Of a DNA stretch of 64,000 nucleotides, positions 1-7,575 are shown in pieces. Each line of letters opens with the position of its first letter. Positions within the stretch are counted from its first letter, which is position 1. The stretch covers positions 1 to 64,000 of the forward strand of contig JANXLU010000098.1 in the NCBI GenBank assembly GCA_025354985.1, written 5' to 3'. The position numbers and the translations under genes were made by a program. Origin of the DNA: Chloroflexota bacterium (GTDB lineage: Bacteria; Chloroflexota; Anaerolineae; J036; Brachytrichaceae). The notes beneath the pieces were generated by a model that saw only the letters and a program-made list of their open reading frames with translations, was not told the origin of the DNA and ran no database searches.

Positions 1-884
1 CCCGCGCGCTCCACGCGCTGGACCACGGGTGAGACGAGAAGCGCACCGACCAGCGCGCCGCCGCCGGACGCGGCATACATATTGCCCACAAGCTCCGGGC
101 CGCCGTGCAAAACAAGGTCGGCGATTGCGGCGGATAACTGCAGGCTGCCAAAAATAAAAATCATGACCATGATCCGACAAACTGTTAGGTCGATCAGGCG
201 CGGTGTTTTGGCAATAAATCGGGTGGACTCGGCAAAGGCCGCCAGTGCATTTGGTTTTGACTTGGGCCGGGTCTGTTGGGCGCGCACGATGATCAGGCTG
301 GCGATGACCGCGAGGAAGCTCAGACCGTTGAGAATAAACGCGCTTGAAATACCAATTCCAGCAATCAGGTAGCCGCCGATGGCCGGGCCAACTAGCCGCG
401 CCGTCTCGATAATCATTCCGAAGATTGAGAATGCCGAACGCACTTCAGCCATCCCGCTCAGGTCGCCGATAAACGCGGATTGTGCCGGAAATGTAAATGC
501 CGAGCTCATACCGAGCATCGTGATCAGCACCAGCACGGGCCACACCTCGCGGTTGCCCACCAGGATCAAGCCTGCCAGGATAAACGCCAGCGTCATATCC
601 ACGCACTGGGTAATAATTAGTAATTTTCGGCGATCCACCCGATCAGCGACTGAGCTGGCAAATGGGCCGAGGATGACAGTGGGTAAAAACATCAGAGCGC
701 TTGCCAACCCGGTGATTCGCGTGTCATGGGCGAGATCCCATATCAGTACCTGCTGGGCAACCTGTTGCATAAAGGTGCCGATAAGTGAAATGCATAGACC
801 GACAAAATAAACGCGGAAGTTCCGATTTTTGAGCGGGCCAAAGGAGCTGGTGATACTGAGACGGGTGGACATGGAGCGGCCCAT
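1..884 (-). CDS. MFS transporter (MFS_3/EntS-like), 3' end outside window
   Basis: The minus strand is open from an ATG at 884 (alternative ATG at 872) to the window edge, giving about 294 residues without a stop. The protein begins with a short cytoplasmic stretch (FGPLKNRNFRVYFVG) followed by alternating hydrophobic helices. The inter-helix loop SVADRVDRRKLLI matches the MFS loop 2-3 signature (GxxxDRxxRR). PALxxxIxD-like residues (FPAQSAFIGDL) follow, as in enterobactin/macrolide-type MFS exporters. It is an inner-membrane proton-driven exporter of unknown substrate. It is divergent from the hydrolase at 985, so the 100-bp gap should hold both promoters. The C-terminal third is missing only because the window ends. 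Confidence 0.8.
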   Translation of the reverse strand, partial: MGRSMSTRLSITSSFGPLKNRNFRVYFVGLCISLIGTFMQQVAQQVLIWDLAHDTRITGLASALMFLPTVILGPFASSVADRVDRRKLLIITQCVDMTLAFILAGLILVGNREVWPVLVLITMLGMSSAFTFPAQSAFIGDLSGMAEVRSAFSIFGMIIETARLVGPAIGGYLIAGIGISSAFILNGLSFLAVIASLIIVRAQQTRPKSKPNALAAFAESTRFIAKTPRLIDLTVCRIMVMIFIFGSLQLSAAIADLVLHGGPELVGNMYAASGGGALVGALLVSPVVQRVERA

Positions 885-984
885 GGTACTTGACCAGGAA
901 GTGGCACGTTGGTCAGCCCTCCCCTGAACTCCAAATCCGTTGAGGGTTGAGCAACACGTTTGAGTAGCTTGTACACTTTTAGGA

Positions 985-1794
985 ATGTTTTTCACGACCA
1001 CACAAGGCAACCGCATTTACTACCAGGCGGTTGGCGAGCCAAACGCCAGACCAGTGCTGCTGATCCACGGCAGCACCATGACCGGTGCGCAGGACTTTTG
1101 CGTGGAGAGTACGCTTGCGGCGCGGTTGGCCGAAACCTGTCGGGTGATTGTGCCCGACTGCCGGGGTCATGGTCAAAGCGATCCTGTGTGGCGAGATTCG
1201 GAGGAAAGTTATCCAGGTGGCCCGCTTGTATATTCCTTCAGCGCGATGGCGCGGGATTTGGCCGACTTGCTAATTCACCTTGATGTCGCGCCCGCAGTGG
1301 TAATGGGTCATAGCAATGGCGGCAATGTGGCGCTTTATATGCTAAAGGAACAACCCCGGGCAACCAGGGGTGGCGTGCTGCTAGCCGCATATGCCTATAT
1401 CGATGCGCATCTGCCGGCATCGGTTCCGCGTGGGATGAACCCCGACCGCGTGGCGGCTGAGAGCCCGGAGTGGATGCACGAGATGCAGCAACATCATGAT
1501 TTACACCATGGTCCGGGCTATTGGCGGTTGCTTCTTCGGGCCACCATATACGAAACGGTAACCCATCCAAATTGGACCGCGGCCGATTTGACGCACATCA
1601 CCGTTCCAGTTCTGTGTGTGCAAGGCGCACAGGATGGCGTAAACGTGCCGGGCCAACACGCGCAAACGCTCGTGCGTTGGTTGCCAAATGCCGAGCTTTG
1701 GGTGGCCGAAAATAGTGGCCACTCAGTGCACCATGAGCTGCCGGATGAATTTCTGGCGCAAATGCTCCTGCTCATTAAGCGCAGCCAACCATGA
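985..1794 (+). CDS. alpha/beta-fold hydrolase
   Basis: This 269-residue cytoplasmic protein has a complete alpha/beta-hydrolase layout. The oxyanion-hole HG lies near residue 28 (LLIHGSTMTG), the nucleophile elbow GHSNGG near residue 109, the acid in VQGAQDGVN near residue 213, and the catalytic His in NSGHSVHHE near residue 245. Such enzymes cleave esters, lactones, amides or C-C bonds, and the sequence does not show the substrate. An AGGA lies directly before the ATG. The gene is divergent from the MFS gene and about 50 bp upstream of iscX, with its own -10-like box between them, so it is probably not part of the complex I operon. Confidence 0.85.
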   Translation: MFFTTTQGNRIYYQAVGEPNARPVLLIHGSTMTGAQDFCVESTLAARLAETCRVIVPDCRGHGQSDPVWRDSEESYPGGPLVYSFSAMARDLADLLIHLDVAPAVVMGHSNGGNVALYMLKEQPRATRGGVLLAAYAYIDAHLPASVPRGMNPDRVAAESPEWMHEMQQHHDLHHGPGYWRLLLRATIYETVTHPNWTAADLTHITVPVLCVQGAQDGVNVPGQHAQTLVRWLPNAELWVAENSGHSVHHELPDEFLAQMLLLIKRSQP

Positions 1795-1827
1795 TTGAGC
1801 TCGCTTTATCGGCATATGACCCTCGGG

Positions 1828-1833
1828 TATAAT
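1828..1833 (+). promoter_or_regulatory. Candidate -10 box (TATAAT) for iscX-nuo
   Basis: A perfect TATAAT lies 10 bp before the iscX ATG at 1844. Transcription from it would start only a few bases before the ATG, so the mRNA would be almost leaderless, which fits the absence of a Shine-Dalgarno sequence. No good -35 hexamer is visible at 17 bp; TTTATC at 1805 is a poor match. Confidence 0.4.
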
Positions 1834-1843
1834 TTTTCGCTGG

Positions 1844-2047
1844 ATGCATGAACCTTTGTACTGGGATGATGCCTATCCAATTGCCCTGAAAATCAGGCGG
1901 TTTTTCCCGCGGATCGAGCTGACGAGCGCCTCGGCACACGAGCTGCGCACGCTGGTTCTGCAGCTGGAAGGGTTCGCCGATGACCCGACGATGGGTCACC
2001 CAGAGCGGTTGGAAGACATCCAGCGCGAGTGGTTGGATTTAACATAA
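1844..2047 (+). CDS. iscX: Fe-S assembly protein IscX
   Basis: This 67-residue acidic protein matches the IscX/YfhJ family in length and pattern. It starts with a WDD motif ([13 protein letters not shown]), continues with a helix and an [17 protein letters not shown] segment, and ends in [12 protein letters not shown]. In the family this corresponds to the conserved L-R-x-W-V-x-x-L-x-x-F-x-D-D-P core and the acidic C-terminal W-L-D tail. IscX binds IscS and modulates sulfur delivery for Fe-S cluster building; this role comes from work on the E. coli protein. The stop codon overlaps the nuoB ATG (TAATG), which couples it to an Fe-S subunit of complex I. No isc or suf genes are nearby in the window. 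Confidence 0.85.
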   Translation: MHEPLYWDDAYPIALKIRRFFPRIELTSASAHELRTLVLQLEGFADDPTMGHPERLEDIQREWLDLT

Positions 2048-2661
2048 TGGCAGAAGAGCAATTTCAGAACGATATTCCTGTCCCGGATGATCTAAAGAAC
2101 AATATTTTTATAACGTCGCTTGACAAGCTCTATAACTGGGGTCGCAAGCGGTCCATGTGGCCCATGCTCTTTGGCCTGGCGTGCTGTGCGATCGAAATGA
2201 TCGCCACCGCGGCCAGCCGGCATGACCTGGCTCGGTTTGGCTGGGAATTGATGCGCGCCAGCCCGCGTCAGGCGGATTTGATGATTGTGTCTGGCACGGT
2301 CACCAAGAAGATGATCCCGCAAATTGTGCGGTTATATAACCAAATGCCGGAGCCGCGATATTGCGTGGCGATGGGAGCTTGCGCCACCAGCGGTGGACCG
2401 TTTAAGGAAGGCTACAACGTGGTCAGCGGCGTGGACAAATATATTCCTGTGGATGTGTATATCCCTGGTTGCCCACCGCGCCCGGAGGCGCTGATGCATA
2501 GTTTCATCAAGCTGCAAGAAAAGATTGAGAAGCAGAGCATTCGCACGGTGCGCTGGTATCAAAAGGGTGACGAGGTCAGCATTCCCGTGCCCATGCTCGG
2601 ACCGGACCTTGTGGATATGCGCAAGGCCAATGAGATCAAAGCTCAGGCCGCCACTGTCTAG
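2047..2661 (+). CDS. nuoB: NADH-quinone oxidoreductase subunit B
   Basis: The 204-residue product is the NuoB/PSST subunit that carries cluster N2 at the end of the electron chain next to the quinone site. The conserved vicinal cysteines are seen in [10 protein letters not shown], the third cysteine in [12 protein letters not shown] and the fourth in [12 protein letters not shown]. The ATG overlaps the iscX stop by one base. This start is preferred over an upstream in-frame GTG at 2029 because the added residues are not family-like. No nuoA precedes it, and nuoE-H and nuoJ-N are not in the window, so the complex is encoded in pieces or the other subunits lie elsewhere. Confidence 0.95.
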   Translation: MAEEQFQNDIPVPDDLKNNIFITSLDKLYNWGRKRSMWPMLFGLACCAIEMIATAASRHDLARFGWELMRASPRQADLMIVSGTVTKKMIPQIVRLYNQMPEPRYCVAMGACATSGGPFKEGYNVVSGVDKYIPVDVYIPGCPPRPEALMHSFIKLQEKIEKQSIRTVRWYQKGDEVSIPVPMLGPDLVDMRKANEIKAQAATV

Positions 2662-2692
2662 TTGTCGTGAAGCCGAAACCTACTAGTTAACA

Positions 2693-4690
2693 ATGTCAGA
2701 AACACCTGTTCGACCTACTGGCCCGAAGATTGTTGGCGGACCCAAAATGGCAGCCGGCGCACCCGCGCCGGCAGCGCCAAAACCGGCCGTCGCCGCGGCC
2801 TCCCCGGTGAGTGGGGCAAAGCCGCCTGCTGCGCCGGCAGCGGTTGCCGCGCCCGCCAAGCCCGCGGTGGCCGCCAACACCGATGCCGAAATGGCGGATA
2901 TTACCGCCAAATTTGAGGGATTGATCAGCAAAGCCCCGTATGAGGGCGTCTTTATCAACGACCCGGCACGCCTTGTTGAGGTCGCCACCTATGTGCGCGA
3001 TGGCCTGCATTTCAGCATGCTCAGCAGCATTACGGCGGTGGACTATCCAAAAGACGGCGTGATCGAGGTCGTATATCACGCGACCCGGGTGCCGTCGGGT
3101 GGCAAGCCGCTGTGCTTCAAGGTGCGTGTTCCACGCGAGGACGGCAAGTGTTCGATGCCATCGCTGTGCGGTGTTTACCCCGGAGCTGAGTTTCAGGAGC
3201 GCGAGGCGTACGACTTATATGGCGTCCGTTTTGAAGGTAACCCGGACCTTCGGCGCATTTTAATGTGGGAGGGCTTTGCGGGCTGGCCCATGCGCAAAGA
3301 TTGGAAGGAAGCCTATTTCGAGGGCGAGACCAAGCCTTTTGAAACGCGCTGGCCCGCGGGCAAGCATGAGCTGGCCGAGGAGCGCGTACCCTGGCAGGAT
3401 AACGTCACATTCCCGAAAGACTTCGATCCGTTTTCGTATACCAGCAAGCCGGATGGCAATATCTACGAGAGCATGACCGGCAACCGCAACAGTGTGCAGG
3501 GTTTCCCGGATGCGCCTGTTGTCGTCGATGCCAATGGGATGAATCAGCCACAAGCCGACGAGTTTATGGATGAGCTCAAGACCGACGAGATCATCGTAAA
3601 CATGGGGCCCCAGCATCCCAGCACCCACGGCGTGTTGCGCATGGTGGTCAAGCTGGATGGCGAAACCATCACCGATCTAAAACTGGCGCTGGGCTATTTA
3701 CATCGCAACCACGAGAAGATTGGCGAGCGCAACACCTGGTTGCACAACATCCCATATACCGACCGTTTGGACTATATCTGCGGTCTGGCAAACGAGTGGG
3801 GGTATGTTCTGGGTGTGGAGCGGATGATGGGGATCACCCCGACGCCGCGCGTGGAATATCTGCGCATCTTGATGGCGGAGTTAACCCGTATTGAAAGCCA
3901 CTTCTGGTCGATCGGATTTTTGCTAAACGACGTGGGCGCCTTCTTCACACCGGCGCTCTATTTCATCACCGAGCGCGACTTCATTATCGACTTGTTTGAG
4001 AGCGTGGCTGGAAGCCGCCTGATGTGTAACTACATGCGTTTTGGCGGGGTCAGCCGAGATTTCACCGAGCAACAACTGCAACGGGCGCACGAGTTGGCGT
4101 TTGAACGCTTGCCCCGCGCCATCGACGAGCTTGATCACTTCTTGACCGAAAACGACATTCTCAAGGCGCGCTGCATCGGGGTGGGCTACCTGCCAGCCGA
4201 TCGCAGCGTTGCCTATTCGCTCACCGGGCCGTGTCTGCGCGCTGCGGGTGTAGGCTATGACGTGCGCAAAGCTGATCCATACGGTTACTATGAACGGTTT
4301 GACTGGGACGTGCCGGTGCGCTACAACGCGGACGTGTATGACCGATACCTGGTGCGCGTTCAGGAAATGCGCGAGAGCCTGAAGATTGTGCAACAGGTGC
4401 TTCAACGGATGAGCAAGGACACCAAGGTTGGAGATATCCAGGCCGGCAAGAAAGCCTACAATCATCGCGTGCCCGCCGGGCAGACCTATGCACGCGTGGA
4501 AACGCCCAAGGGCGAGTTGGGCTTTTATCTGGTCAGCGATGGTGGCCAGAACCCATACCGATATCACATTCGTAGCAGCAGCTTCATAAACCTAAACTCG
4601 CTAAAAGAAATGACCGTGGGTTACAAGGTCGCCGACAGCGTGGTTATCCTCGGCAGTCTGGACATTGTGCTTGGAGAAGTCGATCGTTAA
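2693..4690 (+). CDS. nuoCD: NADH-quinone oxidoreductase subunits C and D, fused
   Basis: This 665-residue fusion joins the 30-kDa (NuoC) and 49-kDa (NuoD) subunits. Residues 1-62 are a low-complexity Ala/Pro tail containing [13 protein letters not shown]. NuoC follows (about 65-260) with its signature [19 protein letters not shown]. NuoD begins near residue 302 with [13 protein letters not shown] and ends with the canonical [11 protein letters not shown]. Conserved [12 protein letters not shown] and a Y residue expected at the quinone pocket are present. Fusion fixes a 1:1 ratio of the two peripheral-arm subunits. The N-terminal tail is unusual: the same GPKxxGGPKMA motif occurs at the C terminus of NuoI. 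The gene is 31 bp downstream of nuoB with no visible Shine-Dalgarno. Confidence 0.95.
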   Translation: MSETPVRPTGPKIVGGPKMAAGAPAPAAPKPAVAAASPVSGAKPPAAPAAVAAPAKPAVAANTDAEMADITAKFEGLISKAPYEGVFINDPARLVEVATYVRDGLHFSMLSSITAVDYPKDGVIEVVYHATRVPSGGKPLCFKVRVPREDGKCSMPSLCGVYPGAEFQEREAYDLYGVRFEGNPDLRRILMWEGFAGWPMRKDWKEAYFEGETKPFETRWPAGKHELAEERVPWQDNVTFPKDFDPFSYTSKPDGNIYESMTGNRNSVQGFPDAPVVVDANGMNQPQADEFMDELKTDEIIVNMGPQHPSTHGVLRMVVKLDGETITDLKLALGYLHRNHEKIGERNTWLHNIPYTDRLDYICGLANEWGYVLGVERMMGITPTPRVEYLRILMAELTRIESHFWSIGFLLNDVGAFFTPALYFITERDFIIDLFESVAGSRLMCNYMRFGGVSRDFTEQQLQRAHELAFERLPRAIDELDHFLTENDILKARCIGVGYLPADRSVAYSLTGPCLRAAGVGYDVRKADPYGYYERFDWDVPVRYNADVYDRYLVRVQEMRESLKIVQQVLQRMSKDTKVGDIQAGKKAYNHRVPAGQTYARVETPKGELGFYLVSDGGQNPYRYHIRSSSFINLNSLKEMTVGYKVADSVVILGSLDIVLGEVDR

Positions 4691-4704
4691 TTAATATACG
4701 TTTT

Positions 4705-4739
4705 CCGAGCCGGGTTACGCACCGCACAACCCGGTTCGG
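4705..4739 (+). other. Intercistronic hairpin between nuoCD and nuoI
   Basis: CCGAGCCGGGTT (4705-4716) and AACCCGGTTCGG (4728-4739) form a 12-bp stem with one G-U pair and an 11-nt loop. There is no T-run after it, and nuoI starts 14 bp later. It is more likely an mRNA-stabilising or partial-attenuation element than a full terminator. Confidence 0.55.
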
Positions 4740-4753
4740 CAAATAAACTTACT

Positions 4754-5635
4754 ATGGCAATCATTGGAGCAGGAATTCTCAAGGGTCTGGGCGTGACCAT
4801 GCGTCACTTTGTTGAGACGTATATTGAGGACTTTAAGTACATGGGTTTCAACGTCGACAGCTCGGCTGTGCGCCGCCAGAATCCCAAGAACCGGGGTCTG
4901 GCCACGATCGAGTATCCCAAGGAAAAGATGCCCCTCCCGGAGAATTTCCGGTATGTGCCGTTTCTGGTAGAAGACACCTCAAAGGAAGAGGAGAAGTGCA
5001 CCAGCTGTGGCATCTGCGCAAAGGTCTGCCCGCCGCAGTGCATCTGGATCGAGCGCACCGAAGACCCTGTGACAAAGCGTCCGGTGCCTCAGCCCAAGCA
5101 ATTCTTTATCGACAGCACTATCTGCATGAACTGCGGTTTTTGTGCCGAGTTCTGCCCGTTTGATGCAATCAAGATGGATGTCAACTACGAAATCAGCTAC
5201 TATCCGGCCGAGGATTACAAGACCGCCGCGGCGGACGCCGTGGCGGCCAGCATCCAGGACAACGTGTTGCCCGTTCACGGTGGTGGTGCCGTTGGGCGGT
5301 TGATATTTGACAAGACCGGGCTGATGAAAAGCGACGTGTATCACGCCACAATTCACCCAAGCGACTGGGCCCGAGAAGTGGCGGAGCGCAAGCCCGCACC
5401 TGCGGCGAAGGCTGCTCCGGTGGCGGTTGCCGCACCGGCCGCCGGCCTATCCGCGCCAAAGCCTGCCGGCCCCAAGATGGCGGGTGGGCCAAAGATGGCT
5501 GCCCCGGCCGCCGGTGTGGTTGTGCCCGCGGCTCCGATTGTGTCATCCGAAGCCCCTGCGCCCGCCGTTGTTTCGCCACCTGCCCAAGTTCCGGTCACGC
5601 GACCGAGCAAGCCAAAAATTGTCGGTCACGTGTAG
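4754..5635 (+). CDS. nuoI: NADH-quinone oxidoreductase subunit I with long C-terminal tail
   Basis: This is the NuoI/TYKY-type ferredoxin subunit, which carries clusters N6a and N6b. The first 4Fe-4S motif is CTSCGICAKVCPPQC (from about residue 82) and the second is CMNCGFCAEFCPF (from about residue 124). The family core ends near residue 190, but this protein has 293 residues. The extra 100 are an Ala/Pro-rich, probably disordered tail containing GPKMAGGPKMA and ending SKPKIVGHV. The same motif sits at the N terminus of NuoCD. No clear Shine-Dalgarno precedes the ATG. The gene ends the nuo group and is convergent with ubiB. Confidence 0.93.
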   Translation: MAIIGAGILKGLGVTMRHFVETYIEDFKYMGFNVDSSAVRRQNPKNRGLATIEYPKEKMPLPENFRYVPFLVEDTSKEEEKCTSCGICAKVCPPQCIWIERTEDPVTKRPVPQPKQFFIDSTICMNCGFCAEFCPFDAIKMDVNYEISYYPAEDYKTAAADAVAASIQDNVLPVHGGGAVGRLIFDKTGLMKSDVYHATIHPSDWAREVAERKPAPAAKAAPVAVAAPAAGLSAPKPAGPKMAGGPKMAAPAAGVVVPAAPIVSSEAPAPAVVSPPAQVPVTRPSKPKIVGHV

Positions 5636-5648
5636 GGTTTAGCGGATC

Positions 5649-5670
5649 GTGCGCAGGCGCCGCCGCGCAC
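5649..5670. terminator. Hairpin between convergent nuoI and ubiB-like gene
   Basis: GTGCGC (5649-5654) pairs with GCGCAC (5665-5670) around a GC-rich loop. The site lies between two convergent stop codons (5635 and 5720). There is no clear T-run on either side, so terminator function is inferred from position. Confidence 0.35.
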
Positions 5671-5719
5671 GTGTAGGACCGGTATTTGCCTCGGAACGGC
5701 GCCCATCTGCGACCAAGCT

Positions 5720-7381
5720 TTAGGTCAACATGAGCTTTACCAATACCAAGCCAGCCACACCCAATAATAGCGCCCCAAACAAAACCAACCCGTTGATCAA
5801 TAGCAGTGTGCCGCAGCCTGCAACCGTCATGAGCACAAGCGCCCAGCGCAGCTGGTTTACGCTGCGCTCGATTCGGCGCAGCTCATTCGTGCTATTTGCG
5901 CTTAATTGCGCGCGCAGTTCAAGCTGACCGCTAAGTGCCCGGCCAAGAAATTGATCAGCTTGGTTCGGCAACTGCACGGTCTTGCGCCCGAGCTGGAGCA
6001 CTTCAGCCAACAATCCCCGGCTGTTCTTGCGAGCAGCATCCCCCGCCAGACCTTGGGCAAATGGCTGCACTGCGCGCCACGGATTAAACCCGGCATCCAG
6101 TCCGGTGCTCATCCCGCTGAGTATGTTTGCCGCCCGGCCCAAATACAGCATATTCTGGGGCATCTGAAACGGCAGATCGCGCAGCAAATCTGAAAACTCA
6201 TCTGCAAAGCCGCGCATCTCCTTGAAGTCGACATTGGTCAGGTCGGTGGTGGTCAGCCCCCAGAAGCGATCAAACACCGCGGTCACCGCCTGCTCCACAC
6301 GGAACATATCCGCCGCGGGCAGGAACATCCGCATCCGCTGCATCGCCCCTGTCACCCGGCGTGCGTCTTTCAGGCTCATCGCAATAATTGCCTCGCGCAG
6401 TTCATGTTCGTAATCCTCGGGTACTGCGCCCACCATTCCAAAGTCGATAAACACCAGGCGGAAGGGTCGACCAGTCGCTGGAATGGGCACCTTGGTTGCC
6501 CGCGCCGTGTCCAGGTCAAGAGGCTGCACAAACAGGTTGCCTGGATGCGGGTCGGCGTGAAAAAACCCGTGGACAAAGAACTGCTGCAAATACGTGTCAA
6601 ACAGCTTGCGCGCGACGTCGACGCGGTTCACCCCGGCCGCGGCCAGCCCGTCATAGTCGGTAATCTTGATCTCTTCCACGTTCTCAAGAATGAGCACCCG
6701 CCGGGTGGATTGGAGAATTCGCGGAACACGAACCTGTGGATCACGGGCAAAGTTTTGCGCAAACCGCACCGCATTGTGCCCCTCGGCGACATAGTCCAGC
6801 TCGTTGCGCACGCCTTCGGCGAACTCGGCCACGAGTGCATCCAGATCGGCGCGCGCGCTTAGGGGTTTGTATGCCTTGAACCAGCCAATGATCCGCTTCA
6901 GCGAATTCAAGTCGGTCTCAACCAGCGCATCCAGGTCTGGTCGTTGTACCTTGATGATCACGCGCTCTCCCATCATCACTGCGCGGTAGGCCTGTCCAAA
7001 GCTGGCTGCCGCAATTGGCTCGGGCTCGATCTCTTCAAAAAGATGATTAACCGGCTTGCCCAGCTCCTCTGCGATCCGCGCCATCATCGTCGTGTTGGCC
7101 TCGGCCGGAACCGCGTCCTGCAGATCGGCCAACACGTCTACCACCGGCTTGGGCACAACGTCCACCCGGCTGCTTATGAATTGCCCAAGCTTGATCCACA
7201 CCCCACCCAGGTCAAGCGCGAGCCCGCGAAATCGCTGCGCAAGGGTCACCATCCTTCTCATCCGCCCGCGCGTGACCACCTCGTCGCCACGCACCCGCGC
7301 CACCACCAGCTCCCACCATAGCAACCCCACAAACATGCGGGCCCCAAACACCAATGCGCGCCTGGCGCGTGCGTGATCCAT
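5720..7381 (-). CDS. AarF/UbiB/ABC1 family atypical kinase
   Basis: The 553-residue protein carries the UbiB hallmarks. These are the KxGQ motif (IKLGQFISSR, residues 64-67), the Ala-rich loop in place of a P-loop (IAAASFGQAYRA, 123-134), the lysine in VIIKVQRP (144), the catalytic-loop-like HADPHPGNL (275-282) and the metal-binding FIDFGMVG (about 316). Two hydrophobic helices close the C terminus, as in membrane-tethered UbiB/COQ8 proteins. Family members support quinone biosynthesis or lipid distribution through ATPase activity rather than ordinary protein phosphorylation. Convergence with complex I genes may reflect the quinone link, which is inference. No ubi or men genes are nearby. Confidence 0.88.
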   Translation of the reverse strand: MDHARARRALVFGARMFVGLLWWELVVARVRGDEVVTRGRMRRMVTLAQRFRGLALDLGGVWIKLGQFISSRVDVVPKPVVDVLADLQDAVPAEANTTMMARIAEELGKPVNHLFEEIEPEPIAAASFGQAYRAVMMGERVIIKVQRPDLDALVETDLNSLKRIIGWFKAYKPLSARADLDALVAEFAEGVRNELDYVAEGHNAVRFAQNFARDPQVRVPRILQSTRRVLILENVEEIKITDYDGLAAAGVNRVDVARKLFDTYLQQFFVHGFFHADPHPGNLFVQPLDLDTARATKVPIPATGRPFRLVFIDFGMVGAVPEDYEHELREAIIAMSLKDARRVTGAMQRMRMFLPAADMFRVEQAVTAVFDRFWGLTTTDLTNVDFKEMRGFADEFSDLLRDLPFQMPQNMLYLGRAANILSGMSTGLDAGFNPWRAVQPFAQGLAGDAARKNSRGLLAEVLQLGRKTVQLPNQADQFLGRALSGQLELRAQLSANSTNELRRIERSVNQLRWALVLMTVAGCGTLLLINGLVLFGALLLGVAGLVLVKLMLT

Positions 7382-7511
7382 GGCGCAAGAGTGTACGGGG
7401 TGTGGCTAAGCGGAGCCGAAGCGACCCTGCTAGCCGGGTGACGGCGCCTTCGAACAACAGCCTGACTTTGTCTGCCATGGCAGACTGGCTACGGCTCACT
7501 GTATCTTAAGC

Positions 7512-7548
7512 CGACATGACCGGATCGAACTTCGATTCGGTCATGTCG
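7512..7548 (-). terminator. Long near-perfect hairpin after the secreted-protein gene
   Basis: CGACATGACCG (7512-7522) pairs with CGGTCATGTCG (7538-7548), and inside it ATCGAA (7524-7529) pairs with TTCGAT (7531-7536). Together they form a stem of about 18 bp with one G-T pair and almost no loop. It lies 27 bp past the stop codon at 7576 and before ubiB. No T-run follows, so it may be a processing or stability hairpin instead. Confidence 0.5.
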
Positions 7549-7575
7549 CCATCAACAAGCAATAAGACGCAACCT

